Assembly (NCBI GenBank): GCA_002270465.1
Contig: NQOF01000003.1
Location: 620,001-684,000 of the forward strand
Direction of reading: 5' to 3'
DNA length: 64,000 nucleotides
DNA from: Blautia hominis
GTDB lineage: Bacteria > Bacillota > Clostridia > Lachnospirales > Lachnospiraceae
Part shown: piece by piece, positions 54,101 to 62,000 of the stretch
Numbering within the stretch: position 1 is the first letter of the stretch
How the letters are laid out: every line of letters begins with the position of its first letter
Notes under the pieces: model-generated
The model's database searches: none
The model's input: only the letters and a program-made list of their open reading frames with translations
Told to the model about the DNA's origin: nothing
Program-made: the position numbers and the translations under genes

Positions 54101-54331
54101 AATGAAGACTTTATTATAATAACAGAACAAAAAAAAGAGTATTTAAGGAATCTGCAGTGCATATTAAAAAAGAAGATTAAACAAGGGAAAGGTAAAGGAT
54201 CTTTATTAAAAAGAGGAACCAAGAAGACAGTTAGATTTATAAAGCATAAAATGCCACCGGCAATTAAAGAGAAGTTCTATCCGCTGCTAAAAAACAACAG
54301 ACTATATAATAAGTATCTAAAACGTTTGTAG
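51149..54331 (+). CDS. Pyruvyltransferase / 2x[4Fe-4S] / FrhB-like / degenerate pyruvyltransferase fusion
   Basis: 1060 residues. (1) 15-345: polysaccharide pyruvyltransferase (CsaB-like), SGVWYGENYGSTLTYYALY, FLMGCDQVWNYG and ITDSCHGASFSLIF with the conserved His near 283. (2) About 375-425: two ferredoxin clusters, CCGCGACYNVCP and CIHCKKCMKACP. (3) About 430-730: FrhB/coenzyme F420 hydrogenase beta-subunit-like domain, SSSGGIFSLVAEEIL, YVGCPCQVAGLKSYL and GDFTLGDFWGV. (4) About 733-1000: a second pyruvyltransferase fold, GMNADSFGEILSYYALY, in which the His position reads FTDLKDGIDFS and is lost. A CsaB-type enzyme adds a pyruvate ketal from PEP. The redox part has no known role there. An intact homologous transferase follows. 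Confidence 0.85.
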   Translation: MEFREELSALKGKRYDVAISGVWYGENYGSTLTYYALYKVVKELGYSILMIDKARIIENDAELAPGSHSRVFAEKYYDAIAPSLDSTDMRLLNQYCDTFLMGCDQVWNYGIAKNLGFNHYFDFVQDDKRKISYASSFGHAVSFTPPEAISEVTRLFHRFDAISVREYDAVQVLKNEFGVEAVQVLDPVFLVGAKEYETILEEANVKENDRYLLAYILDPTPEIRESLLYAAQKKNLKLIVLLDGRGDFKKNKEIINLPNIVENLNALDWLWYFRNAEFVITDSCHGASFSLIFKKTFICIANRRRGISRFESLVDLFRIRERLIYDPIQIQKSDLLSIDIDYKQIEKILEMECTRSKKWLKEALSLEKKEIQNISCVSKKECCGCGACYNVCPVEAIDMVYDDEGFLYPKINEEKCIHCKKCMKACPSISPVYDNNLEPACYAAYGNDEIREKSSSGGIFSLVAEEILKQGGAICGAAFDEDFRLEQKVIYSQEEMSDLRGSKYIQSNTKKTYLEIKKVLNNGQPALYVGCPCQVAGLKSYLGKDYENLFTIDLLCHGGPSPKAFEKYLDEVHGKKKIKSVGFRDKDYFGWSTEMTVKYSNGDVYRKLRSEDLFYRAFLPCLSVRPHCQVCNYAQLPRQGDFTLGDFWGVAKYNPAFTDGKGTSIVSVNSQKGSCMLAEIRNKLRLLESIDREYILTHGQPYARPFRNNPRRYRFHRLLKKCSFQKAVECCERNEFDFGILGMNADSFGEILSYYALYQIVSNMGYSILMVKRPRELERKITPLKYRLTEFSNRYYPMVSNHESLEKLNLLDKTCGGFILADRKNNSQYNFMNNMNGVLDIDLFSKKYCGLSPVLLADVSIFNELINKVDELKCKDYYVYYLSDNNWEIQEEFDKYASNNHCELLNLSNDMSVEEWLKYIKYAKGIFTDLKDGIDFSIIFKKKYLVIQDNINKELQEYVKKLKIEDHCCKFNEISNAFAVLDMLNEDFIIITEQKKEYLRNLQCILKKKIKQGKGKGSLLKRGTKKTVRFIKHKMPPAIKEKFYPLLKNNRLYNKYLKRL

Positions 54332-54340
54332 GAGATGAAC

Positions 54341-55531
54341 ATGCAAGAAAAATATGATGTTGCTATTTTAGGTGTATGGTATGGATGTAATTATGGAAGT
54401 GTTGCAACGTACTATTCTTTATATTCTGTTGTAACGAATCTGGGTAAGAGTGTATTAATGGTACACCGTCCCTGGATTACAGCATATGATGAAAAAGGCA
54501 TGGAACGTCGGGAGTCTTTGAAATTTGCTAGAATGCATTATAATGTCAGTGAATCTTATAATATCAAAGAGATATATAAGTTAAACGAGATTTGTGACAC
54601 ATTTCTTTTAGGTTCAGATCAATTATGGAATTATGGGATAACAAAAATATTTGGGCATAGTTATTTTCTGGATTTTGTGACAAAAGAAAAAAAGAAGATA
54701 GCATATGCGACTTCATTTGGTTCCAGCCGTTTCCTGGCACCGTGGAATTATGCTTGGAAAGCATTGATATGTATGCGTAATATGAATTATGTCTCAGTAA
54801 GAGAGGAAATGAATGTGAAAATGTGCAGTAAGTTATTTGGAATTAATGCTGCACATACATTGGATCCGGTTCTTCTTTGTGATTCATCGTGTTTAGGAGC
54901 ACTTGCCGACGAATCAAAACGTAAGATAAAAACCAATTATATAGCAGCTTATATTTTAGATCCCACCCCACAGAAAAAGGATGCATTACTGTATTTGGCA
55001 GATAAGATGGGGAAAGAATTAGTGATTATGTTAGATGGATGGCCCCATTTGTTTAAAGGTAATCAGGAGAAAATGGGATTACAAGAATTTGTTGTAAGTG
55101 ATCTCAATGAATATGATTGGGTTTTTTATTTGAAGAATTCTGATTTTATTGTTACAGATTCTTTTCATGGAACGTGTATGGCAGTATTATTTGAAAAACA
55201 ATTTATTTCATTTGCAAATCCAGGTAGAGGTTCTGATAGATTTGAATCCTTGATGAAGACGTTCGATCTGTTTGATAGATATTTTCGTAATCCGAATAAA
55301 GTAAAAGAATTTGATGATACAAATAAAATCGACTATCAAGCAATAAATCAAGTTCTTAATAGGGAAAGAGAGGCATCTATGAAATGGCTGGAGGAGGCTC
55401 TTTGTAATGGGACAGCAGAACAGTCTGTTATCAATGAGAATGAACATTTGTATCCCCTTCGTTTGGTTAAATCGATTTTGTTGTATTATAGAGCAAGAAT
55501 AAAAAATAAATATAAAGGAAGAAAAAAATGA
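54341..55531 (+). CDS. Polysaccharide pyruvyltransferase family protein
   Basis: 396 residues from the ATG at 54341 (AGGAG six bases upstream); the ATG at 54335 lies within that RBS spacing. LGVWYGCNYGSVATYYSLY, FLLGSDQLWNYGI, SVREEMNVKMC, TLDPVLLC and IVTDSFHGTCMAVLF match domain 1 of the preceding fusion over its full length, so the three pyruvyltransferase folds here arose by duplication. The conserved His is present. It should transfer pyruvate, or a related enol-phosphate group, to a glycan sugar. Coupled by a 4-base overlap (ATGA) to glf copy 2. Confidence 0.85.
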   Translation: MQEKYDVAILGVWYGCNYGSVATYYSLYSVVTNLGKSVLMVHRPWITAYDEKGMERRESLKFARMHYNVSESYNIKEIYKLNEICDTFLLGSDQLWNYGITKIFGHSYFLDFVTKEKKKIAYATSFGSSRFLAPWNYAWKALICMRNMNYVSVREEMNVKMCSKLFGINAAHTLDPVLLCDSSCLGALADESKRKIKTNYIAAYILDPTPQKKDALLYLADKMGKELVIMLDGWPHLFKGNQEKMGLQEFVVSDLNEYDWVFYLKNSDFIVTDSFHGTCMAVLFEKQFISFANPGRGSDRFESLMKTFDLFDRYFRNPNKVKEFDDTNKIDYQAINQVLNREREASMKWLEEALCNGTAEQSVINENEHLYPLRLVKSILLYYRARIKNKYKGRKK

Positions 55532-56625
55532 TATATGATTATTTAATAGTGGGTTCAGGTCTTTTTGGTGCCGTATTTGCGCATGAGGCCCATAAGGTAG
55601 GTAAGAAATGTTTAGTGATTGATAAGAGCGACCATATAGCTGGGAATGTATACTGCGAAAAGATAGAGGGAATCAATGTGCATAAATATGGTGCTCATAT
55701 TTTTCATACCAGTAACAAAGACGTATGGGATTATATAAATCAGTTTGCAGAATTTAATAATTATATTAATTCACCGGTAGCAATATATAAAGATGAGTTA
55801 TATAATCTGCCATTCAATATGAACACGTTCAGTAAAATGTGGGGTATAAAGACACCGGCTGAAGCAAAAGAAATAATAGAAAAGCAAAGGTCGGAGTATA
55901 AAATTGGAGAGCCTAAAAATCTGGAAGAACAAGCGCTATCTTTAGCAGGCAAAGATGTCTATGAAAAGTTAATTAAAGGGTACACACAAAAACAATGGGG
56001 TAGACCTTGTACAGATTTGCCGTCGTTTATTATCAAAAGACTGCCTTTCAGATTTACTTTTAATAATAATTATTTTAATGATAGATATCAGGGCATTCCT
56101 ATTGGAGGGTATACTAAAATTGTTGAGAAATTGCTGGATGGTGTCGATGTATCATTAAACACGGATTACTATGATTTTATTAAAATAAATCCTAATATTG
56201 CGCGTAAAACAGTATTTACAGGAATGATTGATGAATTTTTTGGGTATAAATTAGGAACTTTGGAATATCGCACGGTACGCTTTGAAACAGAAATTTTGGA
56301 ATGTGATAATTACCAGGGAAATGCTGTGGTAAATTATACAGACTATGAAGTTCCATATACCAGAATTATTGAGCATAAGCATTTTGAGTTTGGAAATCAG
56401 GAAAAAACTGTAATATCCAGGGAGTACTCAACTGAATGGACGCCAGGTATGGAGCCGTATTATCCAGTAAATGATGAAAAGAATACACATCTCTATTCCA
56501 GATATAAAGAGTTGGCTGAGCAAGAAAAGAATATTATATTTGGCGGCAGACTTGGACAGTACAAATATTATGATATGGACAAAGTGATTGAGGCAGCTTT
56601 ACACTTGGTAAGTGAAGAATTATAG
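55528..56625 (+). CDS. glf: UDP-galactopyranose mutase (copy 2)
   Basis: 365 residues. YDYLIVGSGLFGAVFAHEA (FAD), GNVYCEKIEGINVHKYGAH, IFHTSNKDVWDY, QKQWGRPCTDLPSFIIKR and IFGGRLGQYKYYDMDKV. It aligns with copy 1 (24783-25883) without gaps of note, roughly two residues in three alike by eye. It sits in the same operon as the GlfT2-like transferase and so should supply its UDP-Galf. Last gene of operon C, followed by a hairpin terminator. Confidence 0.95.
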   Translation: MIYDYLIVGSGLFGAVFAHEAHKVGKKCLVIDKSDHIAGNVYCEKIEGINVHKYGAHIFHTSNKDVWDYINQFAEFNNYINSPVAIYKDELYNLPFNMNTFSKMWGIKTPAEAKEIIEKQRSEYKIGEPKNLEEQALSLAGKDVYEKLIKGYTQKQWGRPCTDLPSFIIKRLPFRFTFNNNYFNDRYQGIPIGGYTKIVEKLLDGVDVSLNTDYYDFIKINPNIARKTVFTGMIDEFFGYKLGTLEYRTVRFETEILECDNYQGNAVVNYTDYEVPYTRIIEHKHFEFGNQEKTVISREYSTEWTPGMEPYYPVNDEKNTHLYSRYKELAEQEKNIIFGGRLGQYKYYDMDKVIEAALHLVSEEL

Positions 56626-56727
56626 TAATAAACTTGCATGATGAAAGTTATACTCAATTCTTTGGAAAACTTATAGAATTACTTGATTTATGCAATGCAT
56701 CTAGCCAATGGAGAGAATTGCAGTCCA

Positions 56728-56768
56728 GCCATTACATCAGAGATTAGAATCCTGATGTAATGGCTTTT
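56728..56768 (+). terminator. Probable intrinsic terminator of operon C
   Basis: Perfect 13-bp stem (GCCATTACATCAG 56728-56740, complement 56752-56764), 11-base loop, then TTTT. The T-run is short. The rest of the gap between 56626 and 56847 shows no gene. Confidence 0.7.
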
Positions 56769-56847
56769 GAAAGGGATTTTGCTCAATGTGCGTAAATATT
56801 TCCATTCGTTTAGAGTGACCTTTTCACTAATCACTTACAGGATTATA

Positions 56848-57624
56848 TTAACTGGCAGTATCGTAATAAATAATATAATTTCCAGAATCGGCAACAGCTT
56901 TGAAGTCACCATCTGAAAGAGTGTTATTAACTGCATCATTTTTACTGACCACTATATATTGGCATCCATTTTGTTTTGCCAGCTGTGCCAGCTCTTCTGC
57001 TGACTTATCTGTCTGATTCATTACGTTAAATAATTTTCGAGCATCGCTGGATGAACTGGTTTCTGTTTCAACCCACCTTCCATAAGGAAGATAGATATTT
57101 GCATCATATTGCCTGACATATGGTAAAAATTCGGTGGGAAAAACAGCTGTTATCCTTTTATTTTCCGCATGGTCTTCTATCATATCACACACTGGAAAGA
57201 TATCTTCAGGAAGTTTATAAGCGTTCACACTTTTGGAAAATACATCCTTGTTGTACATAAAATTACCACTGAAAATCAGAAGCAGAACAACCATTAAGAC
57301 AAACAAATTTTTATGCACTTTGTTGTTTATTTCTGAGGCAATAAAAGTTACGGAAAGTGCTACAACCATTGCCATTGGCAGAAGCCAAAACATTCTCCAG
57401 TACACAGATTTTCCTATACAATAATCCATGATGATTTTAGCTGTGACAGGACAGATATAAATAAAACCTATCCCTATCATATAATGGTTTAAAAATCTTA
57501 TTTCAGGATGGTTTCTATTTTTGGAAATTAAATATCCTGCGCATACTAAAAAAATAAGAAAATACCAGCAATCACCAGTATATAGCCAAAGCATTTTTTC
57601 TGTTATTTCTATAATCTCACTCAT
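56848..57624 (-). CDS. Membrane protein, C-terminal piece of a probable DUF6077/GT-C-like protein
   Basis: 258 residues. Four or five helices (about 20-35, 48-64, 75-95, 103-120), then a soluble C-terminal domain of about 130 residues (DIFPVCDMIEDHAENKRITA, GCQYIVVSKND), the helices-then-soluble-tail layout of GT-C transferases. Its ATG overlaps the stop of the upstream gene (ATGA). Neither piece alone has a complete GT-C plan; together (609 residues) they do. No specific function recognised. Confidence 0.55.
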   Translation of the reverse strand: MSEIIEITEKMLWLYTGDCWYFLIFLVCAGYLISKNRNHPEIRFLNHYMIGIGFIYICPVTAKIIMDYCIGKSVYWRMFWLLPMAMVVALSVTFIASEINNKVHKNLFVLMVVLLLIFSGNFMYNKDVFSKSVNAYKLPEDIFPVCDMIEDHAENKRITAVFPTEFLPYVRQYDANIYLPYGRWVETETSSSSDARKLFNVMNQTDKSAEELAQLAKQNGCQYIVVSKNDAVNNTLSDGDFKAVADSGNYIIYYDTAS

Positions 57625-58676
57625 GGGCTAAATCCCCCAAATTTCATTAATAAATATAACACCATTAAACAAATAGCAGGTGAACAACTGATTATACATT
57701 TAATCAATGGTTCAAAAGATTTATTATAGATACAAAATAAAATAGCAGATAAACCCAGAAGTGTGGGAATCAACATAATACCCATAGAGGAAACCAGGCT
57801 TGCTGCTAAAACTAAAGATAATGAAGAACTTAGCGGCCATTTATTTGGTGCTTTTGTCTGGCATTCTTTCATCAATAAGTATACAGCAGCGGGTATGAGG
57901 ACTCCCGCAAGTACAGCTTTTCCCTGCCAGGACCGGATTAAAATAAAGGTGGATGAGGAGTAAACTGTAAAATATCCCCAAATTTGAAAGGTACATAAAA
58001 CCAATAAAAAGATACCAATCCTGCCCTTTTTCTTTTTGAAAATATGAGACCCGACTAGATAATATACCAGATAAGCAAAGCCTGTCATAAGAGGAGCTAA
58101 AATAGTATGAGCTATAATAGTAGGGTGGATAAAAAACAGTTTACCTAAAAATGCCGTAAAAATAGGAAAAGGAGATAATACATATCGTGATGGCATGTTA
58201 TTTAAAAGGATTCCGGTATCTGCGGCATATTGATACATGGTATCAGTGTTCAAAGTTGTAGCAGCAGTAGCAACGTACATAGCATCGTCAGCGTCAAGGT
58301 GCATATAGAAAGCAAGCATAAACATCTGAAATAAGATCATAATAATGGCAGCTATCATAGGAAGATCTAATGTGGAAATAAATTTGCAAATTTCCTTTCC
58401 AAGATATTTATAGCTGTATTTGGCGTATTTAAATATAGAAAAAATAAGTATAGCTATTAGTACAGAGCAATAAAAATAAAAAAAGTATGAAAATCTGGCC
58501 CGTAGAAAAATGAAAGGAAGAATAATCGCTTCAAAACTAGCAAATAATCTCAGCAGTCCGTGTAATAAAATCTCTGCCAAATTAAATCCATCACTTTTTT
58601 TTCTACCTAAAATCCCTAAAAAATATATTGATAAAGTGAAAATGAGAATAAGAAATAGTGCTTTAATGTAGTTCAT
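57621..58676 (-). CDS. Membrane protein, N-terminal piece of a probable DUF6077/GT-C-like protein
   Basis: 351 residues, about ten helices. AFYMHLDADDAMYVATAATT (near residue 130) is an acidic loop between helices like those that bind metal and lipid-phosphate sugar in GT-C enzymes. RBS AGGAGG stands 5 bases from the ATG, and a promoter is visible upstream. The protein ends abruptly after a helix (MKFGGFSP) where the next gene starts. A single lost C in the CCC run just before the stop would explain the split, as adding one base joins both frames. Natural coupling of two subunits is the alternative. Confidence 0.55.
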   Translation of the reverse strand: MNYIKALFLILIFTLSIYFLGILGRKKSDGFNLAEILLHGLLRLFASFEAIILPFIFLRARFSYFFYFYCSVLIAILIFSIFKYAKYSYKYLGKEICKFISTLDLPMIAAIIMILFQMFMLAFYMHLDADDAMYVATAATTLNTDTMYQYAADTGILLNNMPSRYVLSPFPIFTAFLGKLFFIHPTIIAHTILAPLMTGFAYLVYYLVGSHIFKKKKGRIGIFLLVLCTFQIWGYFTVYSSSTFILIRSWQGKAVLAGVLIPAAVYLLMKECQTKAPNKWPLSSSLSLVLAASLVSSMGIMLIPTLLGLSAILFCIYNKSFEPLIKCIISCSPAICLMVLYLLMKFGGFSP

Positions 58677-59043
58677 GAATGCCTCCTGATAATTTATTGG
58701 GGGGACAGTTTATCTTGTTCTTTAATAGTATATAATTTCAAAGTTTAAGTCAAGATATTCGTTTGATTTCATTTGAAAGTTTGTTGCTGCTTTCTGATTC
58801 TCTAATTCAATATTAGAAGACGTTAAAAGTAAAGTACGAGAATTGCAGTTTACAGAAAACTATTTTAGGAAAGCGGTAATTAGTTACAGCTATTAAGCGT
58901 TTTATGGTAGAAAAGTCTTTGAATTGATGATAAACTATAATTAAAAGTTTTTAAATTATTGTATTATGGGCACTTGTTAAAAAGGAGGTTTGATAAGGGG
59001 GAATAGTTAGAAAATAAAAGAGGACTGAAAGGAGAAAAGAAAA
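58677..59043. other. Intergenic region between divergent genes
   Basis: 367 bases, strongly AT-rich. It holds the leftward promoter at 58725-58753 and an isolated TATAAT at 58936-58941 with no good -35. A very strong Shine-Dalgarno (AAGGAGG near 58981-58987) stands before a six-codon TTG frame only, not a real gene. The RBS of the next gene is AAAGGAG, about 10 bases before its ATG. No RNA gene recognised. Confidence 0.6.
58725..58753 (-). promoter_or_regulatory. SigA-type promoter of the split membrane-protein genes
   Basis: On the minus strand TTGACT (58748-58753), 17-base spacer, TACTAT (58725-58730). Confidence 0.55.
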
Positions 59044-62000
59044 ATGAGAAAAAGATTTCAAAAAGCTATGGCATGGATACTTGTTATTTTGATGACAGTT
59101 ACATATCTGCCTATGGATGTATTGGCGTCTCAGGAAGAGCAAGGAATTATACGGACAAACAATCCGAATATGGATGATGCCAAGGTCCGGAATACGGCAG
59201 AGGAAGGAGAAGCGGTTACAGAAGAAAAACAAGAACAAAAAGAATCACAACAGCAAATACAGGAAGATAATAACATGCAAAATAATGTTATGCCTGAAAG
59301 CCAGGAGGCAGATAGTAACAGTGAAGTTTCTGTTACATCCCTAAGTATAACAAGGATGCCGTATAGGCTGAGCTATTACTGTAACAGTGCGCTGGATAAC
59401 AGTGTTAGCATTAAAGGGATAGAACTTCTTGCCTCATACAGTGATGGTCATACGGAGGTTTTGGATACACAGGATATATGGACGATCCAAGACAGTTATG
59501 GCAACATATTGGACTGGAAGTGGGAATATGAATGGCTGCAGACGCCTGGAGAATATGAAATTACTCTGCGCCTGGAGGATGCTGTGACAACGGTTCCTAT
59601 CCGGACAAAAGCTGTATCGGAGGAAAATATTTCTTCGCTGACTGATTTGAAAACAGCGCTGGAATTTGAGCAAAATACAGAAGGGGACTGGTTTGCACCA
59701 GCTATTTTAAAAATCAAAGAGGCAGGAACCTATGTAGTCGAGAACAATATTGAAAATCAGCAGATAGATGTTTATACAGAGACAGGTGAATATATAGATA
59801 ATGATTGGAGAAAAAGTACCAGATGGCATCTGAAAGCTGATACAACATATATATTTATCTTCAAAAATTGGGAATATGAGGAGGGGCAGGAATATGATGC
59901 ATCAGCCTGGAAAAGTGCCAGTGTGGAAAAGGTTGAGATAATTAACCAGCCGTATACCTTAGAATATGTACAGTATCTGGATGCCAGTTGGTTTTCAGAT
60001 GGATTACGTGTACAGGCAACCTATGATAATGGTGAAAAAACCGTGTTGGGGTATGCAGAAGATGGCGAGTATATTTATTATGATAAATACGGAAGCTATT
60101 TATCATATGATTTCGGAAATTATGCGTGGTGGGAAATTATTTCTGAGCCGGGAGAGTATAGCATTAATGTTTTTGTAGAGGAAATAGCAGCAGAGGAACC
60201 AGTCAGATTACGCGTGCTGCCTGTTGATGAGGCGGTTACTGCTATCAATGTGGATGAGGAATTCTTTTTTTCAACGGTTCCATCTAAAACTGTTTGGAAA
60301 AAATTTATTCCTGAAAAAAGTGGGAAATATAACTTGAGTGCATCATCATGGCTACATTTATATGTATATGACCAAGCATTTGAATGTGTGATCGATACTT
60401 ACGATATAAAAACGCCTGTTGAATTAGAAGCAGGAGATACCTATTATATTGGGTTTCAAAGCAGCAGTTTTGATGAATTTACCGGAAAAATCAATGAGAT
60501 TCCTAATATCAAAAATCTAACTATGATACAGGAGCCCGTTAAAAAAAGTTATATTGAACGTCTGGATAGGGGGTATTTTCTGGATGGCCTGGAATTAGAA
60601 CTTACATACGAGGATGACAGCACATACATAATGTCATACGAAGACATCGGCTATGAGGAATGGGTAGATCCGTTTGGCAACACATTGCAGATTGAGATCA
60701 GGAATGAAAATGAGGAAGGGAATTGGTGGTCACAGGCAGGAAATTGTCAAATGATATTGTCCATTCAAGATAAGAGTGTGAGTGTGGACATTACAGTAGA
60801 AGAGATTAGCGGTGATAGTGTTCCTGTTTTAACAGATACAGATCAAATTATTTCGCTTAAGGAAACAGGGAGCACTTATGTACAGTTCACCCCGGAAGAT
60901 GATGGAACATATGGTTTCAGATTTGACAGGGATATGAATTGCTATCTATGTGATCTGGATAGCGGTAATCGTGATGAGTATTATTTTGGTACACAGTTTA
61001 ACCTGCAGCTTACCCAGGGGACTACCTGCTATATGGAGGTAAACAGCGCTTATAGTGAAGATGATACGGAATTTTCCGGAAAAGTTATCAGCATTCCATC
61101 TCTGGAGCAGGTGGAGATTATTTCGGGGCCTGATTTTACAGAATATGTTTCAGGGCTGACAGACGGTGATATTTCTATACACGGGCTGCAGCTGCGTCTT
61201 GTCTATAGTAATGGGGAAACGACATCTATAGAGTACCAGAGACATAACGAATCTATAGATAAATACGGAACACAGGTAATATATAGGGGCATCAAGGAAT
61301 CAGATGCTGCAGTGCTGGAACCAGGTGTTTATACAGCGGTATTTGCGGCTGGTTCTATCATACAAGAGGTGCCTGTAACAATTAAAGCTTTTTCCGATGT
61401 AGAAGTTACGCATCTTGAAGAAAACAAGACAGTGGAGGGAAAGAGTGGGGTTGGCTATCAGTATTTTTCTTTTACTCCGCCGGAGGATGGCAGTTATCAG
61501 TTCCGTATAGAAGATGGAAAAGAAGTCTATTGGAAAGAGGAAGGCGGTCCGCAAGCTGAACAGATGTGGGTCGATAATACGTCCATAGAATTGAAGAAGG
61601 GCTGTACCTATGTGTTCGGGATTAAATCCACAGAAAAAAGCGTATATGAAATTACTTTGAATAGAATTCCAAAAGTGGAAAGCATAAAGATAAAAGAAAT
61701 GTCTCCTACAGAGTTTTATTATGGTGCGGAGGACAGTGCTTTTAATATGCAGTATAGGTGTGAAATTATATACGAAAACGGTGAAAGGGAAATCTGCAGC
61801 AGATATGGTACTACGAAATATGGAATGAGTCTGCAGATCCAAAGTCCTTATGATAATGATAGCCTGAAGGACAAAAATGGGTTACTTCCTGTAGGAGAAT
61901 ACGACGTAAGTATTTGTCTGGGAGAAGCAAGTGCGATTGGCAGAATTACTGTGCTTCCATTGGATGGCGCCAAAAAAATTGAAAAAGATACTAATATTTT

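Noticed and set aside
58980-59012. Small gene after the AAGGAGG motif in the 58.7-59.0 kb gap
   Set aside because: The only frame is six codons from a TTG that is too close to the SD sequence.
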